A stretch of DNA of 32,493 nt, from contig JBOGWY010000154.1 in the NCBI GenBank assembly GCA_050694015.1, positions 1 to 32,493 of the forward strand, given 5' to 3'. The translations under genes and the position numbers were made by a program. The notes under the pieces were generated by a model that was not told the DNA's origin, did not search any database, and saw only the letters and a list, made by a program, of their open reading frames with translations. Below are positions 1 to 10,072 of the stretch, in pieces. Each line of letters begins with the position of its first letter. Position 1 is the stretch's first letter. Source of the stretch: JBOGWY01 sp050694015. Lineage in GTDB: Bacteria; Actinomycetota; CADDZG01; WHSQ01.

Positions 1-1
1 C

Positions 2-660
<659 letters not shown>

Positions 661-661
<1 letters not shown>

Positions 662-912
662 TGCTGCGCCACAAGGTGTGGCCCGCGGCGATCGCCGGCG
701 GGTCGGCATTCCTGGTGTTCGCCGTGCTGTGGGCCGTAGGTGTGAGCACGATGTTCTCGTTGTTCGTGGCAGGCCTGACCTTCTTCGTGGTCTATCCGGT
801 CGCTCTCGTCAACGAGCGCAAGTTCGCGGACCGCCCGGCTCCCGGAGGCGATCCTTTCTACGACCGAGATGAGGAACTACGGATCAGGCGCGGCAGGGGG
901 CGGTATCCCTGA
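661..912 (+). CDS. Small two-helix membrane protein, unknown function
   Basis: An 83-residue protein that I do not recognise as a named family. It begins with a short basic stretch (MLRHKVW). Two hydrophobic segments follow, at about residues 8-27 (AAIAGGSAFLVFAVLWAVGV) and 31-50 (MFSLFVAGLTFFVVYPVALV). The tail is hydrophilic and charged, with RDEELRIRRGRGR at the C-terminus, so it is probably an inner-membrane protein with a cytoplasmic tail. The ATG overlaps the leuS TGA (TGATG) and its own TGA overlaps the start of the HAD gene (CTGA), so the three genes are probably translated from one message. Function cannot be inferred beyond membrane location. Confidence 0.75.
895..900 (+). promoter_or_regulatory. 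Shine-Dalgarno sequence that decides a CTG start
   Basis: AGGGGG lies 8 nt before a CTG at 909. It is the only strong Shine-Dalgarno sequence near the beginning of the HAD phosphatase gene. The DFDGT catalytic motif lies upstream of the first conventional start codon in that frame (TTG at 993), so this site supports initiation at CTG 909. Confidence 0.55.
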
Positions 913-1673
913 GCGACAAGGTCGTCTTCTGGGACTTCGACGGCACGCTTGCGCACCGCGAGGGCTACTGGTCGGGAACCGTCTATCGCGTCTTGTCCGA
1001 GCTCGAACCGGACCACGGCATCGAGCACGACGAGCTGCGTAAAGGCTTCCGGGACACGTTCCCGTGGCATGCGCCGAACGATCCACACCCGCACCTATCG
1101 GACCCGGACGAGTGGTGGGCACGTATCGACAGCACGATGCACGCAGCTCTCGTCTCGGCAGGACTCTCCGAAGGGGCGGCGACGCGCATCGTTGCCGCGT
1201 CCCGCGCCCCACTGGTCGACCCGGCGTCATGGGAGGTGTTCCCGGACGCAGCCCCGGCGTTGCGACGAGTCCGTGAGGCCGGGTGGGCCAACTACGTGCT
1301 CAGCAATCACGCGCCCGAGCTCCCCGAGATCGTCACGGGGACGGGACTGGGCGAGCACATCGACGGTGCGGTCACGTCGGCGACCGCCGGATACGAGAAG
1401 CCGCATCCCGAGATCTTCCGCGCCGCGTTACGGCACGCGGGCGACCCGCGCGACGCGTGGATGGTCGGTGACAACCCGATGGCGGACGTCGCGGGGGCCG
1501 AGCTCGTCGGTATCCCCGCGATCCTCGTCCGCACCGAGCGTTTCGACGACGATTACGTGCGGATGGTGGAGCGGTTCTGGGGTCCCGACTTCATGCCGGG
1601 CTGGCGAGAACACGTCCACCGCGTCGCTCGGGACCTCCACGGAGCCGCCGACATCATCCTGGGCACCGACTGA
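909..1673 (+). CDS. HAD-superfamily hydrolase (putative phosphatase), CTG start
   Basis: A 254-residue cytoplasmic HAD hydrolase that probably removes phosphate from a small metabolite; the substrate is unknown. All four motifs are visible. Motif I is DFDGTL at residues 9-14, with nucleophile Asp9 and Asp11. Motif II is the Ser in VLSNH. Motif III is the Lys in EKPHPEIF. Motif IV is MVGDNPMADV. A helical cap lies between motifs I and II. The frame opens after a TGA at 870. No ATG, GTG or TTG occurs before 993, yet motif I lies at 933-950, so a start at 993 would delete the active site. CTG 909, with AGGGGG 8 nt upstream and overlapping the previous TGA, is the best start. Automatic annotation would probably truncate this gene. 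Confidence 0.85.
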   Translation: MSDKVVFWDFDGTLAHREGYWSGTVYRVLSELEPDHGIEHDELRKGFRDTFPWHAPNDPHPHLSDPDEWWARIDSTMHAALVSAGLSEGAATRIVAASRAPLVDPASWEVFPDAAPALRRVREAGWANYVLSNHAPELPEIVTGTGLGEHIDGAVTSATAGYEKPHPEIFRAALRHAGDPRDAWMVGDNPMADVAGAELVGIPAILVRTERFDDDYVRMVERFWGPDFMPGWREHVHRVARDLHGAADIILGTD

Positions 1674-1678
1674 CGGAG

Positions 1679-2152
1679 TCACTCGCCGGTGACGCCGTCG
1701 AGGAGTTCCCTTGTCGCATCGGCGTGACCGGCGTGGCGGGCGGTCTCGTTGATCAGGTGCAGCAGCACCCAACGCAGGTCCGTGCCCTCTTCACGGAGGC
1801 ACGGCTGCGTGAGCGGCATCGAGCGCACGGCGGCGTCGGTCGCCGCCGCTCGCTCCCGATAGGCCGCGACCGCAGCGTCCAAGCTCAACTCCGGACCGGG
1901 CCGGAACTCCTCCTCACTCCTACTCACTTCCGTCCCGTACATCCCGCCGTCGATCCACCGCCACTCGACATAGGTCAGGTGGTTCACCATCCCGAGCAAC
2001 GGGATCAGCTTCCCCTCGGGCGTCCAGCGCGCCTGTTCGTCGGTGAGGCCGTCGGCCTTCCGGAGGACCGCGCCGCGCAGGTACCCCAGCCAGCTCAGCA
2101 ACAGCTCGCGTTCGTCCGTGTTGCCCGCGGGGAACCCAATGTCTTCCGCCAT
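1679..2152 (-). CDS. DinB/DUF664 family protein (copy A)
   Basis: A 157-residue four-helix-bundle protein of the DinB superfamily, DUF664 branch. The three putative metal-binding histidines are present: His58 in MVNHLTYVEW and the pair in RHAGHAD (His140, His143). The C-terminus DGVTGE is family-typical. Members are metal-dependent enzymes, and in actinobacteria several use mycothiol or other thiols, so a thiol-transferase or detoxification role is possible but not shown here. The gene lies 9 nt downstream of the Eis-like acetyltransferase on the same strand, so the two are probably cotranscribed. A paralogue at 18121-18621 is also adjacent to a GNAT gene. No clear Shine-Dalgarno precedes the ATG, which is consistent with translation coupled to the upstream gene. 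Confidence 0.88.
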   Translation of the reverse strand: MAEDIGFPAGNTDERELLLSWLGYLRGAVLRKADGLTDEQARWTPEGKLIPLLGMVNHLTYVEWRWIDGGMYGTEVSRSEEEFRPGPELSLDAAVAAYRERAAATDAAVRSMPLTQPCLREEGTDLRWVLLHLINETARHAGHADATRELLDGVTGE

Positions 2153-2161
2153 GCGGCGTGA

Positions 2162-3382
2162 CTAGAAGTTCTCCGGGATCCACGGGGCCCGGTCGCGGCG
2201 GAACATCGCGTCGGCCTCTCGTATCGCCCCCGGACGCAGCTCCCGCACCCGACCGGCGTCGGCGAGGCGCGTGAAGGTCGTCTCGCCGAGATAGGTCGCT
2301 CCCAGTTCGTTGATCGAACACGCGATGTCGGCATCGTCCTTCGTGCGCGTGACCTTCCCGGCCTTCGCGTCCAGCTTCCACCGGCCGGTGTTCCACTCGC
2401 AGAACTCGTCGCTCACGTCGAACGTCAACGTCGCATGGGTCTCGTACGAGCGCGCCTCGAGCGCCGCGGCGACGTCGACGACGCGCAGCCAGAGGGTGTC
2501 GCTGAGGCTGAAGCGCAGGCGGCGCGGTTCCTGCATCATCAACAACAGCGGGAAGTCGGACGGGAGGTACGCGGCCTGTATCCGCGTGACGAGATCGATC
2601 CCGAACGCATACCGCCACAGCTCGCGGATCGCGACCGGTGAGGTGCCGAACGCCTCGCTCACCTCGACCTTCCCCGACGGCGTGCTGTCGTCTTCCCAGC
2701 TTGCGCGGATCCGGTACGCGATGTAGCCCTCCGGCACACCGTCCAGTTCGAAGATCCCGAAGAAGTAGTGGCTCGCGCCGTGACGGATGTGCTCGGGGTC
2801 GTAGAGCGAGTGGACCTCCCACCATGCCGGGGAGCGCTCGTACATCCCTACGGTGTTCGCGCGCACGCGTTCGTAGATCGACGGCAGGATCTTCAGAGCC
2901 TCGTCCGCCGCGACCATCCGGATGCGACCGACCGGGCCGTCGTCGTTGAGGAATCCTGTCCGGTCACTCTCGATGTCGATGCGGCCGTGATGCGCGGCGA
3001 GGCCGTAGCCGAACCGCTGGTAGATGCTTTCCTCCGACGCCCACAGCACCGCGATCGGCTCGTTGCGCTTGTGGATGTCGTCGAGTTGCACGCGCATCAT
3101 GTTGCGCAGGATGCCCTTGCGACGGTGCGACGGGAGAACCCCCACCATGGTCACACCGGCCGCAGAGATGTCTCCGCCGGGGACATGGAACGTGAACGGA
3201 TAGACGCCCGCCGTGCCCACTATGTCCTCGTCGTCGAACGCCGCGTGCATCCGGGAGACGTCGATCTTGCGCGCGAACGTGGGGATGTCGCTGGCGCGCA
3301 TCGGCATCCCGAAGGCATGCTCGATCACGCGGACGAAGTCGGGGAGCTCCTTCTTCTTGATCTGCCGGATCTTGATATCCAT
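2162..3382 (-). CDS. Eis-like GNAT N-acetyltransferase
   Basis: A 406-residue protein with the layout of Eis (enhanced intracellular survival) acetyltransferases. An N-terminal GNAT domain (about 1-135) is followed by a second GNAT-like domain (about 150-290) and an SCP2-like C-terminal domain (about 300-406). The acetyl-CoA loop is visible at about 82-90 (VLPSHRRKG). The motif IYQRFGYG places a Tyr at position 126, the number of the general acid Tyr126 in M. tuberculosis Eis. The chain ends in Phe (ENF), matching the terminal Phe carboxylate used by Eis in catalysis. Eis enzymes acetylate amines such as aminoglycosides or lysine side chains; the substrate here is unknown. M. tuberculosis eis is also next to comEA, but in the same orientation, whereas this gene is divergent. 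A weak leaderless -10 (GATGAT, 6 nt before the ATG) is possible. Confidence 0.88.
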   Translation of the reverse strand: MDIKIRQIKKKELPDFVRVIEHAFGMPMRASDIPTFARKIDVSRMHAAFDDEDIVGTAGVYPFTFHVPGGDISAAGVTMVGVLPSHRRKGILRNMMRVQLDDIHKRNEPIAVLWASEESIYQRFGYGLAAHHGRIDIESDRTGFLNDDGPVGRIRMVAADEALKILPSIYERVRANTVGMYERSPAWWEVHSLYDPEHIRHGASHYFFGIFELDGVPEGYIAYRIRASWEDDSTPSGKVEVSEAFGTSPVAIRELWRYAFGIDLVTRIQAAYLPSDFPLLLMMQEPRRLRFSLSDTLWLRVVDVAAALEARSYETHATLTFDVSDEFCEWNTGRWKLDAKAGKVTRTKDDADIACSINELGATYLGETTFTRLADAGRVRELRPGAIREADAMFRRDRAPWIPENF

Positions 3383-3480
3383 CGGGACATCATCGCGGTA
3401 CCGCTGCTATAGGTCGACCGACTTTCCGCGTAGTGATGCGCGCCACGGCACGCGCTCACACGAAGCGGTGGGATGGCGCC

Positions 3481-4116
3481 GTGCAAGAGATCGTCGTCTC
3501 GACCGGCTGGCGCGAGCGCATCGAGGGGCTCCTCGGGCGCCGGCGCGACGTCGGTATCGTCGCCGGCATCGCCGTCGTCCTCGTCATCCTGTCGCTGGCG
3601 CTATGGGCGCGCGGTACACCCGCGGCCGCGGTCGCTCCTCCCGCGACGGTTTCCCCGACGCCGTCGTCGGGGGCCTCGGTCCCACCCCCGGGCTCGTTGA
3701 TCTACGTCCACGTCGCCGGGGCGGTTCGTAACCCGGGCCTCTACGAACTACCCGCCGGTCTGCGGGCGGCCGATGCGATCGGGGCCGCCGGCGGCGCCAC
3801 CCGGGGAGCGGATCTCGATGCGATCAACCTCGCCGAGGTGCTCGTCGACGGCATCCAGCTCCTGGTTCCCACCCGTGGGGAGAGCGCATCCGAACCCGTC
3901 CCCGGATCCACGCCGAGTGCGGCGACTCCGGTCGACCTCAACACCGCCGATCAGACGCTCCTCGAGACGATCCCCGGCATCGGTCCGGTCACCGCGACGG
4001 CGATCCTGCAGCATCGCGACCAGATCGGCGGCTTCCAGAGCATCGAGGAGCTGCTCGACGTCGATGGGATCGGGCCGGCGACGCTCGAGTCGCTGCGGCC
4101 CTACGTCACCATCTGA
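3481..4116 (+). CDS. comEA: ComEA-like DNA-binding competence protein
   Basis: A 211-residue bitopic membrane protein that binds incoming DNA at the cell surface and hands it to ComEC. A short cytoplasmic N-terminus is followed by one membrane helix at about 24-43 (VGIVAGIAVVLVILSLALWA) and a Pro/Ala/Ser-rich linker. Next comes an SLBB domain (IYVHVAGAVRNPGLYELP, then GGATRGADLDAINLA), and finally the double helix-hairpin-helix DNA-binding module (VDLNTADQTLLETIPGIGP, then LLDVDGIGPATLESLRPYV). I chose GTG 3481 because GGTGGGA ends 7 nt before it. ATG 3436 or GTG 3433 would add 15-16 Arg-rich residues and lack a ribosome site. The stop overlaps the probable beginning of comEC. Confidence 0.9.
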   Translation: MQEIVVSTGWRERIEGLLGRRRDVGIVAGIAVVLVILSLALWARGTPAAAVAPPATVSPTPSSGASVPPPGSLIYVHVAGAVRNPGLYELPAGLRAADAIGAAGGATRGADLDAINLAEVLVDGIQLLVPTRGESASEPVPGSTPSAATPVDLNTADQTLLETIPGIGPVTATAILQHRDQIGGFQSIEELLDVDGIGPATLESLRPYVTI

Positions 4117-4172
4117 ACTTCCTTCGCGCGGCACCCAGCGCGAACGCGCGCGTCTGGATCTCGGCCGCGGCG

Positions 4173-5654
4173 ATGTGTGCGGGAGCCGCCTGGGGTGACA
4201 CCCGTCCGTCGCAGGTCGTAGGCCTCGCCCTCGTAGCGGTCGGCGGTCTCATCCTGCTCGGGCGTCGCCGTGGTCCCGCGGTGCTGGTGGCGGGGATCGC
4301 GTTCGCGGCGTGCGGCGGCGGTCTCATCGCCGCGTCGTTCCGCGCCGGGCCCCAGACGATCGAGCGGTTCGCGCGCGAGGTGCCGCGCTGTTCGTTCGAA
4401 GGACGCGTCCTCGAGAGCGCGAACGGCCTCGGTTCCATGATCGCCGTCGAGACGCTGATGTGCGGCGACCGCGCCGCGACACATCCCGGCGTGATCGCCG
4501 TCGACGGCGACGTGGGCGACCCCGGCGCGGAACTGACCGCCGAAGGATGGTTGCTGCCGCTGGGCGACGACGGTTTCGAGATGGCTCGCGAGCGGGCCGG
4601 GGCGGGGGCCGCGTTCGATCCCGACGATCTCGAGATCACGCGTCCTCCAGCGGGAGCGCATGCCGTCGCCTCGGCGGTACGAGAGGGACTACGTGACGCG
4701 ACCGGAGATCTCGAGCCTCGTGCCGGCGCGCTCGCACGCGGCCTGTCGGTTGGCGATACCTCGGATCTCGACCAGCGCACGCTCGTTGCTTTCCGACGCG
4801 CCGGCCTCTCGCACCTGTTGGCCGTCTCGGGCAGCAACGTCGCCATCGTCCTCGGATGCGTCGCGTTGCTGTGCGCGCGGCTCGCGCTCGTCGTGCGCGT
4901 GTCGGCGTGCGCGGCCGCGCTCGTGCTGTTCGTCGTTCTCGTGGGACCCGACGCGTCGGTGCTTCGGGCCGGGGCCATGGGCGCGATCGCGCTCGCTGCT
5001 CTCGCGTGGGGCCGCGACACCCAGCCGATACACCTGCTGGGCCTCGCGGTCATAGCCGTGGTGGCGGTGCGCCCGGGGATCGTGTTCTCGGTCGGCCTGC
5101 ATCTGTCGGTCGCGGCGACCTTGGGCATCATCCTGTGGGCCCGCCGCGTGGAGGACGTGGTCCCGTTCGTTCCCCGCGTCGTCCGGTTGCCCCTGGCGGT
5201 GACGCTGTCGGCTCAGCTGGCGGTCGTTCCGGTGATCGTCGGAACCTTCGGCGAGCTCTCCGTGGCGGCGCCCGCGGCGAACCTCGTCGCGGCTCCTGCG
5301 GTGGCGCCGGCGACGATCCTCACGCTCGCCGGCGGAGTGGCGGCCGTGTTCGTCCCGGCTCTCGGGGAGTGGATCGCGACCGGCGCGGAGCCGTTCGCGC
5401 TGTGGATCCTGATGGCGGGGGATGCCTTCGGCAACGCGTCGTGGGCGAGCCTCGAGGTGTCCCGGGTGTGGGCCGGGCCACTCGCTCTCGCGGCCGTCGC
5501 GGCCAACCTGTGGCTGCGGACGCGTCGCGGCGAGCGGGTAACGTCACCTCATGGCGGAATGGCGCTGGATCCTGCACGACGCCGCGGGCAAAGACCTGCG
5601 GTCGAGCGACGCGTTCTCATCCAAGGAGGAAGCGGAGGCGTGGATGGGGGATAA
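4173..5654 (+). CDS. comEC: ComEC/Rec2 competence channel protein (no metallo-beta-lactamase domain)
   Basis: This polytopic membrane protein is predicted to move single-stranded DNA through the cytoplasmic membrane during transformation. The N-terminal hydrophobic helices and OB-like soluble domain (DUF4131 region) precede the Competence domain, recognised by ARGLSVGDTSDLDQRTLVAF, then AGLSHLLAVSGSN and LRAGAMGAIALAAL. The C-terminal metallo-beta-lactamase-like domain found in longer ComECs is absent, as in the ~500-residue mycobacterial protein. ATG 4173 falls inside the first hydrophobic segment. The frame continues upstream to a CTG at 4113 (LNFLRAAPSANARVWISAAA) that overlaps the comEA stop as CTGA, so the real start is probably 4113. 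The last ~34 codons overlap the next gene by 104 nt and look like readthrough sequence rather than domain. Confidence 0.9.
   Translation: MCAGAAWGDTRPSQVVGLALVAVGGLILLGRRRGPAVLVAGIAFAACGGGLIAASFRAGPQTIERFAREVPRCSFEGRVLESANGLGSMIAVETLMCGDRAATHPGVIAVDGDVGDPGAELTAEGWLLPLGDDGFEMARERAGAGAAFDPDDLEITRPPAGAHAVASAVREGLRDATGDLEPRAGALARGLSVGDTSDLDQRTLVAFRRAGLSHLLAVSGSNVAIVLGCVALLCARLALVVRVSACAAALVLFVVLVGPDASVLRAGAMGAIALAALAWGRDTQPIHLLGLAVIAVVAVRPGIVFSVGLHLSVAATLGIILWARRVEDVVPFVPRVVRLPLAVTLSAQLAVVPVIVGTFGELSVAAPAANLVAAPAVAPATILTLAGGVAAVFVPALGEWIATGAEPFALWILMAGDAFGNASWASLEVSRVWAGPLALAAVAANLWLRTRRGERVTSPHGGMALDPARRRGQRPAVERRVLIQGGSGGVDGG
5539..5544 (+). promoter_or_regulatory. Candidate leaderless -10 box for the small conserved gene
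   Basis: TAACGT, a match to the actinobacterial TANNNT -10 element, lies exactly 6 nt before ATG 5551. Transcription from it would start at or next to the ATG, giving a leaderless message. It lies inside the end of comEC, so the small gene and holA could be expressed without the competence genes. Confidence 0.45.
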
Positions 5655-5745
5655 CTGGGCGTCGCTGCTCGACGAGGGGGCCGAGACCGTGTCGCTGCGC
5701 GCCGACGGCGAGCATCACTACCGGATGGGACTGCGGGAAGCCTGA
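5551..5745 (+). CDS. Small conserved actinobacterial protein, unknown function
   Basis: A 64-residue acidic, Trp-rich soluble protein (MAEWRWILHDAAGKDLRSSD near the start, YRMGLREA at the end). The pattern WRWxLxDxxGxxLRxSxxF, EAEAWMGDxWxxLLxEGAxxVSL, YxMxL resembles a short conserved hypothetical protein I associate with actinobacteria; no function is known to me. It is too short for a catalytic domain and may be a small binding protein. It overlaps the comEC reading frame by 104 nt and its TGA overlaps the holA ATG (TGATG), so it is probably translated together with holA. A candidate leaderless promoter sits just upstream. The regular amphipathic pattern and coupling to holA make it much more likely to be real than the comEC tail it overlaps. 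Confidence 0.8.
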   Translation: MAEWRWILHDAAGKDLRSSDAFSSKEEAEAWMGDNWASLLDEGAETVSLRADGEHHYRMGLREA

Positions 5746-6668
5746 TGTCGGCTGCCGCCTATCTCCTGACCGGCGAGCAGTTCCTCGCCGACGAGGCGGT
5801 CGCGCGCGTACGCGCGGAAACCGACGCCGATCCGCTCTCGGAGATCGGCTTCGACGCGGACGTCGAGGTGCACGAGCTGATCGGCGCCCTGCAGACGCCG
5901 TCGCTTCTCGGCGGACGCCGGCTCGTGATCGTCACGGGCGCGCAGGATCTCAACAAGGAGCAGGCCGAGGCGATCGCGACCTACCTCGACTCGCCGTCAC
6001 CGTCGGCGGTGCTCGTGCTCGTCGCGGCGGGCAAGACGAAGGTCGACGCGGCGATGAAGAAGCTCGGTGCCGTGATCACGCTGGAAGCACCGAAGGGACG
6101 ACGCCTCGTCGGCTGGATCAGGGAGCGGGGGAAGGCGCGCAAGATCAAGCTCGACGATCGAGCAGCGTGGGCGTTGATCGACTCCGTGGGGGCCGAGCTG
6201 CGAGATCTCGACGGCGCCCTCGAGCAACTCGGGCTGTCGTCCGGGGACGGCCCCGTGACCGCGGCGACCGTGCGCAAGGCCTTCCCGCGTCTCGCCGACG
6301 AGCGGACGTTCGCGTTCACCGATGCGGTCGGCGAGCGGCGTCTCGCACCGGCGATGGCGACGCTCAGGCGATTGCTCGAACAGGGGGACGAGCCGCTGAT
6401 GCTGTTCGGTGCGCTATCCGCGCACATGCGGAGGATGCTCCGGGCCCGGCGCTTCGCCGACAAGGGAGCGCGCGCGGTCGGCGAGGCGATGGGGCTACCG
6501 GAGTGGCGGGCCGAACGTCTGCAGAAGCAGGCCCGTTCCTACAAAGAAGAGGAACTGGTCGCGGCGATGGACGTGCTCGCGAAGACCGACGTGGACATGA
6601 AGGGCGAGTTCCCCTCACCCGAGGCCGCGCTGGAACGCGCGGTGGTTCAGATCATCTCGGGGCGCTGA
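5745..6668 (+). CDS. holA: DNA polymerase III delta subunit
   Basis: A 307-residue HolA-type protein, the subunit of the clamp loader that opens the beta sliding clamp at the replication fork. The fold is recognised from the order of elements. The AAA+-like N-terminal part begins YLLTGEQFLADEAVARVR (Walker A is degenerate, as is normal for delta). The conserved segment LLGGRRLVIVTGAQDLNKEQ follows, then the ELRDLDGALEQLGL lid region and the C-terminal collar helices (RRLLEQGDEPLMLFGALSAHMRRML). Its place between comEC and rpsT is the classical one. It starts at the ATG overlapping the upstream stop and ends 10 nt from the convergent rpsT stop. Confidence 0.95.
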   Translation: MSAAAYLLTGEQFLADEAVARVRAETDADPLSEIGFDADVEVHELIGALQTPSLLGGRRLVIVTGAQDLNKEQAEAIATYLDSPSPSAVLVLVAAGKTKVDAAMKKLGAVITLEAPKGRRLVGWIRERGKARKIKLDDRAAWALIDSVGAELRDLDGALEQLGLSSGDGPVTAATVRKAFPRLADERTFAFTDAVGERRLAPAMATLRRLLEQGDEPLMLFGALSAHMRRMLRARRFADKGARAVGEAMGLPEWRAERLQKQARSYKEEELVAAMDVLAKTDVDMKGEFPSPEAALERAVVQIISGR

Positions 6669-6678
6669 ATAACTCCGG

Positions 6679-6936
6679 TCAGGCGTTGAGGTGCTTGGCG
6701 AGCCGCGACTTCTTGTTGGCGGCGGTGTTCTTGTGGATCACGCCCTTGGACGCGGCACGGTCGAGCGAGCTCGAAACGTCCTTGTAGGCCGCCGCCGTAG
6801 CGTCCTTGTCGCCGCCCTCGGCGGTCTCCAGGAAGCGCTTGATCTTCGTCTTGAGGGACGAGCGCGTGCTCTTGTTGCGAGCCCGGCGCACCTCGTTCTG
6901 GCGGTTCCTCTTGATCTGGCTCTTGATGTTGGCCAT
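6679..6936 (-). CDS. rpsT: 30S ribosomal protein S20
   Basis: An 85-residue, very basic protein beginning MANIKSQIKRNRQNEVRRAR, the signature of bacterial S20, which binds 16S rRNA early in 30S assembly. The rest (STRSSLKTKIKRF, ASKGVIHKNTAANKKSRLAK) is family-typical and full length. It is transcribed alone on the minus strand, convergent with holA and divergent from lepA, as in many bacteria. On the minus strand TATCCT near 6979-6984 could be its -10, giving a leader of roughly 35 nt. That leader contains the small palindrome CCTAGTTCTAGG (6950-6961), for which I have no explanation. Confidence 0.97.
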   Translation of the reverse strand: MANIKSQIKRNRQNEVRRARNKSTRSSLKTKIKRFLETAEGGDKDATAAAYKDVSSSLDRAASKGVIHKNTAANKKSRLAKHLNA

Positions 6937-7000
6937 GCCTGTATCCGGTCCTAGTTCTAGGGGTAGATGCGAAGGGAGCAGGATACCAAGGCTCAGTTGC

Positions 7001-7006
7001 TACCGT
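7001..7006 (+). promoter_or_regulatory. Candidate leaderless -10 box for lepA
   Basis: TACCGT lies 7 nt before GTG 7014. No Shine-Dalgarno is positioned for that GTG, and the LepA N-terminus cannot begin elsewhere, so a leaderless lepA message is the simplest reading. No convincing -35 is seen. Confidence 0.45.
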
Positions 7007-7013
7007 TGAACGC

Positions 7014-8824
<1,811 letters not shown>

Positions 8825-8828
<4 letters not shown>

Positions 8829-10060
8829 AGGTGACCTCGGCCGTGACCCCCATCCCGACCATCGAGCGGCAGCTGAGTCGTGTCTCACGCGACACATCTG
8901 CCACTCGGCAAGACAGATCCGGGGAGTGGCTGGTCGAGCCGGGGTTCGGGATCTACGTCCACATCCCGTTCTGCATGCACCGGTGCCACTACTGCGACTT
9001 CAACACCTACGAGGGCCAGGATGCGCTCCATGGGACCTACGTGGACGCACTGGTGCGGGAGATCGAAGCGTGGGACGGAGCGTCGGAAGTGGCGACGTCG
9101 GTGTTCTTCGGCGGCGGTACGCCGACGCTGCTGGAGGCATCGCAGCTGCGACGCATCCTGGATGCGATCCGCCACCACTTCGGCCTTGCCGCCGATGCCG
9201 AAGTCACGGTCGAGGCGAATCCCGAGACGGTGGACGAGCCGACCTTCGAGAGCCTGCTGGCAGCGGGCTTCAACCGCGTCTCGATCGGGGTCCAGTCGCT
9301 GGTCCCGCGGGTCCTCACCGGGCTCGGGCGTACCCACTCGCCGGAGCGCGCCCTCGACGCCATCCGCGCCGCCCGCCGCGCCGGTATAGAAGACGTGAAC
9401 GCCGATCTGATCTACGGCTCACCGTGGGAGCGGCCGGAGGACTGGCACGCGTCTCTCGAAGGCATCCTCGAACTCGAGCCCTCCCACGTGTCGGCGTACG
9501 CGCTCACGGTCGAAGAGGGCACGCCGCTAGCGACGCTCGTCGCCACCGGTCGGGTTCCCGACGTCGATCCCGACATCCAAGCCGAACGACACGGGACCGC
9601 GGAGGAAACACTCGGTGCCGCGGGCTACGCGCGTTACGAGGTCTCGAACTGGGCACGCCCCAAGCGAGCGTCGCGTCACAACGTCCTCTACTGGTCGGCC
9701 GGGGACTACCTCGGCTTCGGCGCCGGCGCGCACGCACATGTGCACGGCCATCGGTGGTGGTCGACGCGGCTCCCGCGCGACTTCATCGCCGCGGCAGGGA
9801 CCGGGACAACCACTGCGGGGCAAGAGACCCTGGATGACGACACGCGCGGCGGCGAGGCCCTGATGCTGGGTTTGCGTCTGTCATCAGGCATCGACGAGAG
9901 CGCATTCGACGCCCGATTCGGGACCAAAGTCCTCGAACGACGGGGACGGGTGATCGACTCACTACAATCGTCTGGCTTACTCGAGCGGACGGGAGGCCGG
10001 TTGAGGCTCGCCCCCAAAGCAACGCTGCTCGCGAACGACGTGCTCTGCCGATTGCTCTGA
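8825..10060 (+). CDS. hemW: HemW-like radical SAM heme chaperone
   Basis: A 411-residue radical SAM protein of the HemN/HemW family. The cluster motif CMHRCHYCDF has Cys50, Cys54 and Cys57 for the [4Fe-4S] cluster. The Phe after the third Cys+1 (CxxxCxxCxF) marks HemW, whose role is binding and delivery of heme, rather than coproporphyrinogen dehydrogenase HemN (CxxxCxxCxC). Other landmarks are FFGGGTPTLL, EANPETV, RVSIGVQS, NADLIYGSPWE and the C-terminal HemN_C domain. ATG 8825 overlaps the lepA stop. The ~40 residues before GFGIYVHIPFC are longer than usual and unconserved, so a later start cannot be excluded. The order lepA-hemW-hrcA-dnaJ is widely conserved. Confidence 0.93.
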
Positions 10061-10072
10061 GGAGCACCGTCT

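Noticed and set aside
993..1673. HAD phosphatase starting at TTG 993
   Set aside because: It would lose the DFDGT catalytic motif, which is encoded upstream in the same frame.
4173..5654. ComEC as a truncated pseudogene
   Set aside because: The missing metallo-beta-lactamase domain is also absent from mycobacterial ComEC-like proteins of similar length, and the Competence domain is complete.
4856..6787. Very long open frame across comEC and holA
   Set aside because: Arg/Gly-rich composition typical of an off-frame reading in GC-rich DNA; comEC, the small gene and holA explain the region.
6950..6961. CCTAGTTCTAGG in the rpsT leader as an S20 autoregulatory hairpin
   Set aside because: Five-base arms with a 2-nt loop cannot form a stable hairpin; no known S20 operator resembles it.
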